A DNA stretch of 64,000 nt, taken from CAILZL01 sp050181835 (GTDB lineage: Bacteria > Pseudomonadota > Gammaproteobacteria > Steroidobacterales > Steroidobacteraceae). Positions 16,908 through 25,971 of this stretch are shown in pieces; within the stretch, counting starts at the first letter, position 1, and every line of letters begins with the position of its first letter. The position numbers and the translations under genes were made by a program. The notes beneath the pieces were generated by a model, which worked only from the letters and a program-made list of their open reading frames with translations, made no database searches and had not been told where the DNA came from. The DNA lies in the NCBI GenBank assembly GCA_050181835.1, contig JBFXCU010000014.1:1-64000 (forward strand). The letters are read 5' to 3'.

Positions 16908-19769
16908 CTACTCCAACTGCATTTCCATACGCACCACGCCATTGGGTGACTTTGCGTCATTGCTGCTGGCGGTCAAGAAGAGGCGCTCTGCAGTGAGTTC
17001 GCTGTTGGCCAGCAATGCAGCTTGAACCGCTTTGGCGCGATCGTGGCTGAGTGCATCACGTTCGGCATCACCAATGGCGAATTGAGGTTTGAGCGTAGCC
17101 TCCAGATAGCCAATGTTATTGACAATACTGTCATCTGCCGTTTTGTCTGCTGGCAATACGGGCGCGTTGCCTAGCTTGTGCTGATACAGCGTAGTGAGCG
17201 CCTTGAGTCGTTGTGCTGTGGTGGTGTTGACGGTGTCAGGTAACTCAGCAGCGAGTGCCTGCTCAAACGCGGCCTGATTCATGGCTGCAGCATCGGCTTC
17301 ATTGATAACGGTTAGTGGGATATTGAGTTTTAGCTGTGGGCGTTCCACTAAGGCTTTACTCAGGTTGGTCAACTTGTCGATGTCGCTGCTGCTCAGCAGG
17401 GCCGAGCCCGGCGCAAAGTCCACATAGGCCAGTTCTTCACCGCCACCAAACAACGAGCCCAGTGCGGCGAAGGGCGCGGTCACAATCTTAGTCAACAGCC
17501 CAACAAAGGCTTTCCAGACAACGGGGCCGACTTTGAATTTCGGGTCATCAATGCTGCCATTAACGGGTAGATTCAGATCAATCACGCCATTGCGATCTTT
17601 CAATAGTGATACAGCCAGCTTGATGGGTAGTGGCACGGCATCCTTGCTGTCGGTAGCGTCACCAAATTCCAGTTGATCAATCACGACGTGATGGCTGGCA
17701 TCCAGTTTGCGATCATTAATCTGGTAGTGCATCTCAGTGGACAACTTACCTTTGGCAATGCTGTAACCAGCAAACTTGCCGGAGTAGGGATTGAAGGTAG
17801 TCAACTCCATGTTGTTGAAGCTCATGGTAATGTCACTGTACGTGTCAGCGGCGATGAAATTAGCTTCACCGTTGATTGCCACTGGCGCGTAGCTATCAAC
17901 ACGACCCGTCAACTGCACCTTGGCGCGTGAAGTATTTGCTGACGAGATGCCGCTAATCGTACCTGCCAATGCTTGAATGCCGCTGGCAAACGTGGGACGC
18001 ACAGAATTATCGGCGAAGTTGGCTGAGCCATCGTCGATATTCACCTTGGCTATGCGAACTTTTCTTGTCGGTGTGGGTGCACTGACGTGTTGCTCAACAT
18101 CTTCTGTGTTGGTATCAATACGCAACACTCGTTGAATATTGCTGCTGCCATCAGCATTAATGATGAAACGAAAGAACGGTTTGCGCGCCAGTATCTGATC
18201 AATCTCCAGTGCGTCCGGTGACATGCTGTAACGCAGATGGTGGAGCTGCAGTGACTGCCAGTTAATAAAATCTTTGCGCTCGGTCTTGTCCTGTGTGTGC
18301 AGGTTGTCGATGTTGAGGTTACCGCTGAAGCTGAACTGCGGGGTTTTACTATTGGCGCTGCCGCTGTAGGTCACTATCCCCTCCATGCCGAGCTGGCCAT
18401 CTTTGATAAGTACATCGGTGGTGGCGGCCACATAGCCCTGTGTGTCCTTGAGAGCGAAGTTGGTGAGTTTGATATTCAGTTGTGAATTCAACGTGTCGAG
18501 ATCAACGCTGCCGCTGGCGTTGAGGTCAGCGGAGTCATTAATGCGCAGCGTGGTATCAAGCGTAATGCTGGTGTTTGGCGCGCTGTTAAAATTGTGTGCT
18601 TGTAACTGCACGGGATTGACGGTGAATTGCACCGCAGGCGTCACGCTGCGATCTTCTAATTGCAATGTGGCGTCATCCACAACCAGCTGATTCACCCGTA
18701 TGTTCCATGGTGCATCGCTGGGCGCATCATTACCCAATAATTCCAGCAGATTCAGTTGATACTGCGCGTCTAGCCACGCATTGATGTGCGCGCCACCGAT
18801 TGCCACCTGCTGAATTGCGACAGCGCGGTTGAGTAAGTCTATTTTTGAATCACGAAGATTGAGAGTCGGCACCGTGACCCATGCGTTGGTTGCATCACTC
18901 ATGGGGGCGATTTGTATAGCGGTGATCACAATACTTGGCAGACTGAGTTGTAACTCCGGCACCTCGTTTAGTGCGAAGTGATATTCACCTTGCAGCGTGA
19001 CCGCACCGGCCAGTAAGTGGAACGGAAGTGTATCCTGAAGATAGCCTTGAATAGTGGTGCCTTGCAGGTTGTTGATGTTGAATCGACCCACGGAACGAAG
19101 CGGTTGTACGAAAAAGTCACCCTGGAGATCAAAGCTCTCATCGGCGTTGGATTTGCCGGTGAAGTGAAATGCATTGCTATGAGTCGGTTCGGTACGAAAA
19201 TTGTCCAGAGTAAAGCTGATCGGCGTGACAGTAGTAGAAAACGGTGTCGGGCGTGAGTGATCAGTAAGATCAAGTTTGCCGTTTGCCAGCTCAAAGCGGC
19301 CAATGCGAATGGCCGGTAGTGCTTCAGCGTCAGTGGAAGCGGTGGAGTCACTATCGCTTAGCGCAGCCAGGTTCAGCATGCCTTCTGGGCTGATAACCAG
19401 ATTGACTGCGGGGCCGCGTAGTTGCACCAGCTTGAAGGTGTAGGCACGCTGCCATATCGAACTCATTTCAAAATTCACACGTAACGAGTCGAAGCTGACA
19501 ATGGCTTCGTCATCCGCTTGCAACAACTGTAACCCCGCTATCTGTGCGGTGAGCGTGAACGGATTGAACTGTACTGATTCCAGTGTCAATTTGCGATGTA
19601 GCGTATTGTTGACATAGTCCATAGCAGCATTGCTGGCCAGTCGTGGTACCAGCAAGAAGCCCAGCAATGCATAGGCCAGTAGCGCGGCGCTTAGCGCGCT
19701 GAGTGAACGCCAGTGACGAATTAGCCAAGACGGAAAGCGATGGCGGAGTGTAGCGGAAGAATTCGACAT
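16908..19769 (-). CDS. DUF748 / AsmA-like envelope protein
   Basis: The 953-residue protein has one N-terminal membrane anchor (about residues 20-45) and a long beta-rich periplasmic part with repeated short strands, as in DUF748 proteins related to AsmA and TamB. Characteristic segments are LESVQFNPFTLTAQIAGL near the N-terminus and LSVSLLKDRNGVIDLNLPVNGSIDDPKF toward the C-terminus, here quoted in parts: LLKDRNGVIDLNLPV and GSIDDPKF. The last 200 residues include an OmpA-like fold (FAPGSALLSSSDIDKL). Such proteins are thought to move or organise lipids between the membranes; no specific function is known for this one. It is monocistronic and convergent with the PhoX-like gene. Confidence 0.8.
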   Translation of the reverse strand: MSNSSATLRHRFPSWLIRHWRSLSALSAALLAYALLGFLLVPRLASNAAMDYVNNTLHRKLTLESVQFNPFTLTAQIAGLQLLQADDEAIVSFDSLRVNFEMSSIWQRAYTFKLVQLRGPAVNLVISPEGMLNLAALSDSDSTASTDAEALPAIRIGRFELANGKLDLTDHSRPTPFSTTVTPISFTLDNFRTEPTHSNAFHFTGKSNADESFDLQGDFFVQPLRSVGRFNINNLQGTTIQGYLQDTLPFHLLAGAVTLQGEYHFALNEVPELQLSLPSIVITAIQIAPMSDATNAWVTVPTLNLRDSKIDLLNRAVAIQQVAIGGAHINAWLDAQYQLNLLELLGNDAPSDAPWNIRVNQLVVDDATLQLEDRSVTPAVQFTVNPVQLQAHNFNSAPNTSITLDTTLRINDSADLNASGSVDLDTLNSQLNIKLTNFALKDTQGYVAATTDVLIKDGQLGMEGIVTYSGSANSKTPQFSFSGNLNIDNLHTQDKTERKDFINWQSLQLHHLRYSMSPDALEIDQILARKPFFRFIINADGSSNIQRVLRIDTNTEDVEQHVSAPTPTRKVRIAKVNIDDGSANFADNSVRPTFASGIQALAGTISGISSANTSRAKVQLTGRVDSYAPVAINGEANFIAADTYSDITMSFNNMELTTFNPYSGKFAGYSIAKGKLSTEMHYQINDRKLDASHHVVIDQLEFGDATDSKDAVPLPIKLAVSLLKDRNGVIDLNLPVNGSIDDPKFKVGPVVWKAFVGLLTKIVTAPFAALGSLFGGGEELAYVDFAPGSALLSSSDIDKLTNLSKALVERPQLKLNIPLTVINEADAAAMNQAAFEQALAAELPDTVNTTTAQRLKALTTLYQHKLGNAPVLPADKTADDSIVNNIGYLEATLKPQFAIGDAERDALSHDRAKAVQAALLANSELTAERLFLTASSNDAKSPNGVVRMEMQLE

Positions 19770-19892
19770 GATCGGTGCGTGAGTAAAGTGCCGGTGACGA
19801 GCGCAAACGGCAGTCAGATTGAGCTGGCGTTGCTCTGATTTTGCACGGCTTGAGCGTTGAACGCGAGGGGATGAACGTGGTTTGTTTAGCAG

Positions 19893-19915
19893 AACGCCGA
19901 CTGGGAGTCGGCGTT
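19893..19915. terminator. Hairpin, possible bidirectional terminator
   Basis: Perfect 10-bp stem AACGCCGACT / AGTCGGCGTT with a GGG loop, about 85 bp downstream of the peroxiredoxin stop on the minus strand. There is no T-run on either side, so it may act only as a pause or Rho-assisted site. Confidence 0.45.
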
Positions 19916-19998
19916 CATATTGGACTGCCTATGTTGCGTGCATCGGGAACCTCAACCTTGTTCCCGCACCAGGCAAAGCGTCCTGATGGATAAGTTAT

Positions 19999-20577
19999 TT
20001 ACATAGCGCCAAGATCAGCCAGGATCTTGTTGGTGTCAGGACGGTTGCGGAAGCTTGCTTCGGCATATTTGTGTGTGATCTTCAGCTGTGAATCAACAAT
20101 GAATACCATTGGCCGCGCAACACGGTAGGCGCTGCTGTTTTCGTTATACTGAGGATCACGAATGCCGATCTTTTCGACGATAGCGCCGTCTGCATCAGAG
20201 AGCATGGTGTAACCGATTGATTGTTTGCTGTGGAATGCAGCGATCTTATCGACCGTGTCGAGGCTGACAGTGACGACATTCACTCCATGTTTTTTGAACT
20301 CGGCTAGCAAGCCATTTACTTCAGTCAATTGTTTGATACAGAAAGGGCACCAGTCAGCAGAGCGCACGAAAAATACGGCAGCGCCATTCTTGCCCAGCAG
20401 TGCTTTGAGGGTTTGTGCCTTGCCGGTTTGGTCTTGTAATGCCAGTGCATCAGGAAAGGTACTGCCCACTACAGGGCCGGGAGGTATCCAAGCGGTGGCT
20501 GCTTCGGCTTGCGTGACTGGTATGGACAGCATCAGCAAAGCGGTAGTAACTAGAAGACTGGTAACAAGCGCTTTCAT
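19999..20577 (-). CDS. Exported peroxiredoxin/thioredoxin-fold protein
   Basis: The 192-residue product has a signal peptide (ends TQAEA) and a redoxin domain. The active site is WCPFC (Cys77 and Cys80) preceded by VFFVRSADW, a pattern of AhpC/TSA-family redoxins. A conserved arginine lies in the ARPMVFIVD segment. It is expected to reduce peroxides or protein disulfides in the periplasm. It is transcribed alone on the minus strand with a hairpin downstream. The double-Cys centre is closer to thioredoxin-like redoxins than to typical 2-Cys peroxiredoxins. Confidence 0.78.
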   Translation of the reverse strand: MKALVTSLLVTTALLMLSIPVTQAEAATAWIPPGPVVGSTFPDALALQDQTGKAQTLKALLGKNGAAVFFVRSADWCPFCIKQLTEVNGLLAEFKKHGVNVVTVSLDTVDKIAAFHSKQSIGYTMLSDADGAIVEKIGIRDPQYNENSSAYRVARPMVFIVDSQLKITHKYAEASFRNRPDTNKILADLGAM

Positions 20578-20674
20578 TGTGTGCCTCTGGGATTGGAAAA
20601 GGGCTATCTAGTCTATTCGTAATAGAGGCGGCAAAAGTTACATCGGGTAATCGTTGCTTCTATAGCGTGGTGAT

Positions 20675-22108
20675 TCAGGTCGAGATTGACAATACTTTGC
20701 CCGGATTCATGATGCCATGTGGGTCGAGGGCCTGTTTGATGCTGTGCATGACAGCCAGTGCAACCGGGTCTTTGTAACGCGCCAGTTCATCCCGTTTCAG
20801 TTGCCCAATGCCATGTTCGGCGCTGATGCTGCCACGGTGCTCAACAATAAGCTCATGCATGGCGTGGTGCAGTGCCTCGGTCTTGGCGAAAAAGGTAGTT
20901 CGATCACCCTGCGGCGGCAGATTGATATTGAAGTGCAGGCTGCCGTCGCCCAAGTGTCCATACACCACCATGATGCCTTCGGGGGCAATCTGCTGGCAGC
21001 GTGCCATGCCTTGTTCGATAAAGCATGGTAGCGCGCTGATGCTAACCGACACATCGTGTTTGATGCTGCCGCCTGCACGAGTTTGTGCTTCCGGGATGGA
21101 TTCGCGTAAGCGCCACATCATGTCGCGTTGGCTGTTGTTCTGCGCCAGCAAGGCATCGCGTACCAAGTGCTGTGTTTGAGCATCAACTAATGCGGCGGTT
21201 ATCTCATCCGTGAGCGTATCTGTTAGCTGTGCGGTGGTGGCTTCTAGTAGTACATACCAAGGGTGCACGGCATCAAACGGGTCGCTGGTGGCGTTGATTT
21301 GAGTAAAGACCAGTTGCAGCGCGCTGCGTGGCATCAATTCGAAAGTGGCCAAACTGTCACTGCCACTGTTACGTAAATGTGAGAGCAAGGCTACAGCAGT
21401 AGCAGGATTTTCTACTGCCACTATGGCGGTTACGCGAGTGCGCGGTAATGGAAATAATTTAAGTGTGGCTGCAGTAATAATGCCGAGCGTGCCTTCTGCA
21501 CCCATGAACAGGTCGCGTAAATCATAGCCGGTATTGTTTTTGCGCAATGCGGTCAGGTCGTTCAGCACTCGGCCATCGGGCAGTACCACTTCTAACCCCA
21601 GTACTAACTCGCGTGCCATGCCGTAACGCAGTACCGCAGTGCCGCCAGCATTGGTCGATAAGTTGCCGCCGATCTGACAAGAGCCTTCTGAACCAAGGCT
21701 TAAAGGAAACAATCGTTGCTGTGCTATTGCAGCTTGTTGTGCTTCCGCAAGGAAGCAACCCGCCTCAACCGTTAACGTATAGTTGTCTGCGTCAATATGA
21801 CGTATGCGCTTCAGTCGCGATAGCGATAGCACGATCTGCGAACCATCACTGGCGGGTGTGGCGCCGCCGCAGTAACTCGTATTGCCACCCACTGGCACCA
21901 CGCCAACGCGATGCTCATTGCACAAGGCGAGAATCCGGGCTACTTGTTCGGTAGAGTTGGGACGCAATACCAATGGCGTAGCGCCGCGATACAGTTTGCG
22001 GTGATCAACCAGAAACGGTGCAATATCGTCGGGTTGATCGAGAAAACCAGCTGGGCCGACCAGCGCGCGCAATTGGTTGAGTAACTCAGTGTTGGGTACG
22101 ATCAGCAT
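20675..22108 (-). CDS. FAD-linked 2-hydroxyacid dehydrogenase (GlcD/D2HGDH type)
   Basis: The 477-residue protein has the PCMH-type FAD domain: VPVGGNTSYCGGATP at about 75-90, LGSEGSCQIGGNLSTNAGG at about 138-156 and FMGAEGTLGIITAATLKLFP at about 207-226, then the C-terminal cap ending in the family signature HGIMNPGKVL. Family members oxidise D-2-hydroxyglutarate, D-lactate or glycolate and pass electrons to a flavoprotein or quinone. The exact substrate is not shown by sequence. No glcE/glcF partner is adjacent, which favours a single-subunit D-2-hydroxyglutarate or D-lactate dehydrogenase. Confidence 0.82.
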   Translation of the reverse strand: MLIVPNTELLNQLRALVGPAGFLDQPDDIAPFLVDHRKLYRGATPLVLRPNSTEQVARILALCNEHRVGVVPVGGNTSYCGGATPASDGSQIVLSLSRLKRIRHIDADNYTLTVEAGCFLAEAQQAAIAQQRLFPLSLGSEGSCQIGGNLSTNAGGTAVLRYGMARELVLGLEVVLPDGRVLNDLTALRKNNTGYDLRDLFMGAEGTLGIITAATLKLFPLPRTRVTAIVAVENPATAVALLSHLRNSGSDSLATFELMPRSALQLVFTQINATSDPFDAVHPWYVLLEATTAQLTDTLTDEITAALVDAQTQHLVRDALLAQNNSQRDMMWRLRESIPEAQTRAGGSIKHDVSVSISALPCFIEQGMARCQQIAPEGIMVVYGHLGDGSLHFNINLPPQGDRTTFFAKTEALHHAMHELIVEHRGSISAEHGIGQLKRDELARYKDPVALAVMHSIKQALDPHGIMNPGKVLSIST

Positions 22109-22181
22109 AGGGGTATTCTACTGAGTTCGGTGCAGCAGGTAAGATGACTGCGTAAGATTCGTTGCTCTTCTCAGGATACTC

Positions 22182-22916
22182 ATGAGCTATTGGCTATTAT
22201 CGATTCTGTTCCAGGTCGCTCTGGTGATTCACATTGTAAAAACGGGCCGCAACACCCTGTGGATCTGGCTGGTTATTTTTGTGCCGCTGATTGGCGGTTT
22301 GGCCTACTTCGCGGTGGAAATCCTGCCGGGGTTGCTTGGCACGCGCACGGCGAAACGTGCGGCAACGGGGTTGCGCAAGACCGTCGATCCCCATCGTGCT
22401 TTACGTCAGGCCAGCCAGAAGCTGGCGGTGAATGACAGCGTGGATAGTCGTCGCCACGTTGCTGATCAATTGTTTGAGCGTGGTCGCTATGATGAAGCGA
22501 TGGAGCACTATCGTGCAGCGATGACGGGTATCTACACTCATGAGCCGTTGCTAATGTTGGGTCTGGCCAAGGCGCAATTTGCCAAGAACCAAATTACCGA
22601 AGCGCGGCAGACACTGGATGAGTTGATGACCAACAACCCGGATTTCAAATCACCCGAAGGCCATTTGCTATATGCGCGCGCATTGGAAGCCGAAGGCAGT
22701 ATTGAAAAAGCCCTGAGCGAGTACAAGACGCTAAGCAATTACTACTCGGGTGCAGAAGCCCTCTATCGCTACGCTAGCCTGCTCAAGCGGCAGGGGCAGA
22801 ATGAAAAGGCCGATAGTATGTTTAAGGAGTTGCTCGCCAATGCGGAGTTGGCGGGTGCGGTGTTTCGCAAAGAAGAGCGCGAGTGGCTGGAGGCAGCTAA
22901 GCAAGAACTGGGATGA
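22182..22916 (+). CDS. TPR protein with N-terminal membrane hairpin
   Basis: The 244-residue product begins with two hydrophobic segments (SYWLLSILFQVALVIHIV and WIWLVIFVPLIGGLAYFAVE) resembling the PLDc_N membrane hairpin. It then has tetratricopeptide repeats over about residues 88-235, with typical A-x(2)-LF-RGRYDEAMEHYR and ALYRYASLLKRQGQNEKA helices. It is an inner-membrane scaffold facing the cytoplasm by prediction; partners are unknown. It is divergent from the FAD dehydrogenase and convergent with the short gene next to lepB. Confidence 0.72.
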   Translation: MSYWLLSILFQVALVIHIVKTGRNTLWIWLVIFVPLIGGLAYFAVEILPGLLGTRTAKRAATGLRKTVDPHRALRQASQKLAVNDSVDSRRHVADQLFERGRYDEAMEHYRAAMTGIYTHEPLLMLGLAKAQFAKNQITEARQTLDELMTNNPDFKSPEGHLLYARALEAEGSIEKALSEYKTLSNYYSGAEALYRYASLLKRQGQNEKADSMFKELLANAELAGAVFRKEEREWLEAAKQELG

Positions 22917-22920
22917 TTAA

Positions 22921-23073
22921 CTAGGATTGTTTGAATAAACGCGACAATCCCGCCCAGAAAAGCCCTTCGAAAATGATACCGATCAGCAGCATGATTCCAC
23001 CAAGGACAGGTGTGGCCGCATAGGCGGCGATTATTGCGAGCAAGAACACCAAGGCAATAAGCGCGTGCTTCAT
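22921..23073 (-). CDS. 50-residue membrane protein downstream of lepB
   Basis: An open frame of 50 codons starting ATG at 23073 and ending TAG at 22921. The product begins MKHALIALVFLLAIIAAY and is almost wholly hydrophobic: two probable membrane helices split by a TPVLGG turn, with a basic tail (SRLFKQS). It starts 20 bp after the lepB stop on the same strand, so translational coupling or co-transcription is likely. The clean membrane pattern and its fill of the gap between two genes support reality. I recognise no family. Confidence 0.6.
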   Translation of the reverse strand: MKHALIALVFLLAIIAAYAATPVLGGIMLLIGIIFEGLFWAGLSRLFKQS

Positions 23074-23093
23074 ATTTGTTTATCTCGCTGCGA

Positions 23094-23780
23094 CTAGATC
23101 AATGGTTTCCAAATACGATTGCTGCGTGGCAGGTAGTAGCGATCTGGGTTGAAGGATACCAGCACGTGATGTGCTCTGCCGACGAAGCGATCGCGTTCCA
23201 CAAGGCCAATGTAACGTGAGTCAGCGCTGTTATCGCGATTGTCGCCCAGCATCAGGTAGTAATCAGCGGGCACGGTAATGGGGCCAAAACTACGCAATGC
23301 AGGCCGCTTCGGCAGCAACATCACCGCATGCGCGACTTCCTCTAATTGCTCAGTGACGAACTGTGGTTGTGCTTTCTGTGTGCTCGATAACAATTCGATA
23401 GGAAAGTTATACGCATAGTAATTAACCGCTTTGCCATTAATTAATAGTGCCTCGTTACGCATCTCAATGATATCGCCGGGAACGCCGATCACCCGCTTGA
23501 TCAGGCGCACCTCATCAACAGGAGAATAGAAAATAGCGATTTCGCCACGTTGCGGATCAGCGCCTTGGGTTATGCGAGTGGTGGTAAAAGGTATTCGCCA
23601 GCCATAGGCGTGTTTATCGGCGAACACATAATCGCCTTCGACAATGGTGGGGTTCATTGAGCCACTAGGCACGACCATCCAGTCCGCATAGGAGGAGCGA
23701 AACACCAGCATCAATCCGAGGAACAACAAAGTGCCACGATATTCACGCAACGCGGCAAACACTCGGCGAGTGGTAGTCAT
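23094..23780 (-). CDS. lepB: Signal peptidase I
   Basis: The 228-residue protein has the Ser/Lys dyad of type I signal peptidases: Ser41 in PSGSMNPT and Lys95 in RLIKRVIGVPGD, then the GDNRDNSADSR motif of box E. One N-terminal membrane helix (about residues 15-32) precedes the active site; the second helix of E. coli LepB is missing, so this is a shorter form. It cleaves signal peptides at the outer face of the inner membrane. Here it is not beside lepA or rnc, unlike the standard operon, so it could be a second paralogue. Confidence 0.9.
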   Translation of the reverse strand: MTTTRRVFAALREYRGTLLFLGLMLVFRSSYADWMVVPSGSMNPTIVEGDYVFADKHAYGWRIPFTTTRITQGADPQRGEIAIFYSPVDEVRLIKRVIGVPGDIIEMRNEALLINGKAVNYYAYNFPIELLSSTQKAQPQFVTEQLEEVAHAVMLLPKRPALRSFGPITVPADYYLMLGDNRDNSADSRYIGLVERDRFVGRAHHVLVSFNPDRYYLPRSNRIWKPLI

Positions 23781-24088
23781 TAGTAATTTTCCTACGGGAT
23801 TGTCCGTGTAGATTGATGCTAGTTGTTGACTAGTTGGATCATGATTGGTTCATGGCTAGGTGTGCATAGTTTTACCGCCTGATGGAACCTGCCATTGGCT
23901 CTTGCCTAGCCAGAGTGGAGTGGCACGCAATTCAGAATGAAGTGGTTCCCAACCTAAGCCCTAACAGGCGGCACTGAATCTGACAGACGTTGTCAGCTTT
24001 GTATCGAAAACAAGCGCTCAAACATGGTCTGCTGTCGGCCCTTATGCGACATTCGCGCCTCGGTTCAAATTTTCCACATAGCAGACAG
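23781..24088. other. Intergenic region between lepB and intI
   Basis: About 300 bp that should hold the lepB promoter on the minus strand. It has a small hairpin CTGACA-N5-TGTCAG at 23980-23996 without a T-tail. No gene or attC-like site was convincing. Confidence 0.4.
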
Positions 24089-25087
24089 TCAAGTGACTGC
24101 TTTGCAGATCGTCAGTGCATCCAATGGACTAGGCGTCCCTGCTGCTGAGGAACTCAGCACATGGGTGTAGATCATGGTGGTGCTGACATCGACATGACCA
24201 AGTAATTGTTGGATTCGCCTGATATCCACGCCTGAATCTAGCAAATGAGTCGCGAACGAATGACGCAGGGTATGTGCAGTCACTTTTTTGGGTATGGCTG
24301 CAGCGGCCACCGCGTTGGCAATTGCCCGACCGATAGTTTGTTCGTACTGATGATGACGTCGTCGAATCAGGCTACGTGGATCGGTTGACAGTTGAGGCGC
24401 GGGAAATACCCAATGCCAGGCCCAGCTCGCACCGGCACGCGGGTATTTACGTTCTAAGGCATCGGGCATCCAGACGCCCGGATGTTGAGCGGCACGATCT
24501 GCCGCCCACAGCGCACGAGATCGCGCTAGTTGTGCTCGAAGCGGTTCGATCAACGAAGCCGGCAGCATCACGACTCTATCCTTGCTTCCCTTGGCCTGTC
24601 GCACGATGATTACCTTGCGATCAAAGTCGATATCTTTAACGCGTAGTTGCAGGCACTCCATCAGCCGCAGGCCGGCCCCATACAGCAACTGGCACATCAA
24701 TTGATATTTCTCATCCACCTCGGTCAGTAACCGCGATACCTCGTCGCGCGACAACACTACGGGAATTCGGAAGCGAGGCTTGGGGCGACCAATCTCCCGC
24801 ATCCACGGTAACTCGATATCCAGCACTTCTTTGTACAGGTACAGGATGGCCGACAACGCCTGCCGATGAGTGGAGGGGGCGACCTTGCGGTCATTGGCCA
24901 GGAATGACAGGAACCCTTCGACTTCCTGAGCGCCCATGTCTTTGGGATGGCGTAGGCTATGAAACCGGATAAAGAAACGTGCCCAGTACACATAGGTTCG
25001 TTCGGTGCGCAAGCTGTAATGGGCATAGCGGATACGCTCACGTAGCTGATCAAGCAAGCGGACCGACCGAAGTGGCTGGTGGTGCAT
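24089..25087 (-). CDS. intI: Integron integrase (tyrosine recombinase)
   Basis: The 332-residue protein is a complete tyrosine recombinase. Catalytic residues are Arg141 (GAGLRLMECLQLR), His272 and Arg275 (HTLRHSF), His298 (LLGHVDV) and Tyr307 (MIYTHV). The insertion unique to integron integrases is present at about residues 203-230 (VWMPDALERKYPRAG followed by SWAWHWVFPA). This domain separates IntI from XerC/D and phage integrases. It is encoded on the minus strand, pointing away from the cassettes, the usual arrangement. An exact LexA box lies 22-37 bp upstream of the start, so induction by DNA damage is expected. No frameshift or missing motif suggests that it is inactive. Confidence 0.96.
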   Translation of the reverse strand: MHHQPLRSVRLLDQLRERIRYAHYSLRTERTYVYWARFFIRFHSLRHPKDMGAQEVEGFLSFLANDRKVAPSTHRQALSAILYLYKEVLDIELPWMREIGRPKPRFRIPVVLSRDEVSRLLTEVDEKYQLMCQLLYGAGLRLMECLQLRVKDIDFDRKVIIVRQAKGSKDRVVMLPASLIEPLRAQLARSRALWAADRAAQHPGVWMPDALERKYPRAGASWAWHWVFPAPQLSTDPRSLIRRRHHQYEQTIGRAIANAVAAAAIPKKVTAHTLRHSFATHLLDSGVDIRRIQQLLGHVDVSTTMIYTHVLSSSAAGTPSPLDALTICKAVT

Positions 25088-25108
25088 GTTTTGACGGTAG
25101 TGTTATAA

Positions 25109-25124
25109 CTGTTGTTATATACAG
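25109..25124. promoter_or_regulatory. LexA (SOS) box in the integrase promoter region
   Basis: The sequence CTGTTGTTATATACAG fits CTGT-N8-ACAG exactly. It sits just upstream of the intI start. A TATAAC element on the minus strand lies inside it, so LexA binding would block the integrase promoter. A plus-strand TTGACG (25091) with TATATA (25116, 19-base spacer) also overlaps and could be part of the cassette promoter. Confidence 0.85.
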
Positions 25125-25213
25125 TACTATGACAAACAAACCAATTGCAACAACTACTTGCGTCGGAATTGATTCCGGTGTTATCTACCACCCATGGTTT
25201 TATCAGTCAAAAT

Positions 25214-25237
25214 CACGTTAGCGAAAACACGTTAGGC
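25214..25237 (+). other. attI: Probable attI insertion site of the integron
   Basis: GTTAGGC at 25231-25237 fits the core GTTRRRY, with strand exchange expected after the G at 25231. It is preceded by GCGAAAACAC, similar to the end of attI1. A direct repeat CACGTTAG at 25214 and 25228, 14 bp apart, may be an integrase-binding repeat. Everything to the right up to 27825 is cassette DNA. Confidence 0.75.
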
Positions 25238-25273
25238 AATCATCAAACCATCAACCTATGAAAGGGCATGAAA

Positions 25274-25963
25274 ATGAATAAGTATTTCGCAGAGTTTGTC
25301 GGCACGTTTTGGCTAGTTCTCGGGGGCTGCGGTAGCGCGGTACTCGCTGCGGCGTTTCCGGAAATCGGAATAGGTCTCTTGGGGGTTTCGCTCGCCTTTG
25401 GTCTCACCGTGCTGACTATGGCCTATGCGATCGGACATATTTCAGGCTGTCATCTCAATCCAGCCGTTTCCATCGGGCTTTGGGCTGGTGGGCGTTTCCC
25501 GGCAAAGGAGCTCGCTCCCTACATCATCGCTCAAGTAATTGGCGGCATCGTGGCGGGTGGCGTGCTTTATCTGATCGCCACGGGTAAGGCCGGCTTTGAT
25601 GTTGCTGGCGGCTTCGCTTCAAACGGCTACGGTGAACACTCGCCTGGCGGATACAGCATGCAAGCCGCGCTGATTACCGAGGTCGTGATGACCATGATGT
25701 TCATCATCATTATCTTGGGCGCAACGGATAAGCGTGCTCCGGCTGGCTTCGCACCGATAGCAATCGGCCTAGGCCTTACATTGATTCATCTAATTAGTAT
25801 TCCGGTAACCAATACATCGGTGAATCCTGCAAGAAGCACGGGCGTTGCGCTTTACGTCGGAGACTGGGCGACTGCGCAACTGTGGCTTTTCTGGGTTGCA
25901 CCGATTATTGGTGGATTGCTTGGTGCAGCCATTTATCGTGTCATTGGTAAGTCCGATAGTTGA
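25274..25963 (+). CDS. aqpZ: Aquaporin Z, carried in integron cassette 1
   Basis: The product has both NPA motifs (HLNPAVS and TSVNPARS), six membrane helices and the selectivity-filter His and Arg around LTLIHLISIPVTNTSVNPARS, here split as LTLIHLISIPVTN and TSVNPARS. It matches E. coli AqpZ along its whole length, for example GTFWLVLGGCGSAVLAAAFPE. ATG 25274 is better placed after AAAGGG (25261-25266) than ATG 25268. It conducts water across the inner membrane. The gene is bounded by attI and attC and has a 5' leader of about 40 bp, so it depends on an integron promoter. Base composition is near that of the chromosome. Confidence 0.93.
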   Translation: MNKYFAEFVGTFWLVLGGCGSAVLAAAFPEIGIGLLGVSLAFGLTVLTMAYAIGHISGCHLNPAVSIGLWAGGRFPAKELAPYIIAQVIGGIVAGGVLYLIATGKAGFDVAGGFASNGYGEHSPGGYSMQAALITEVVMTMMFIIIILGATDKRAPAGFAPIAIGLGLTLIHLISIPVTNTSVNPARSTGVALYVGDWATAQLWLFWVAPIIGGLLGAAIYRVIGKSDS

Positions 25964-25971
25964 GCGTACTT

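Noticed and set aside
25158..25186. Cassette promoter TTGCGT-N17-TTATCT
   Set aside because: Spacing is ideal but each hexamer matches the consensus at only two or three positions.
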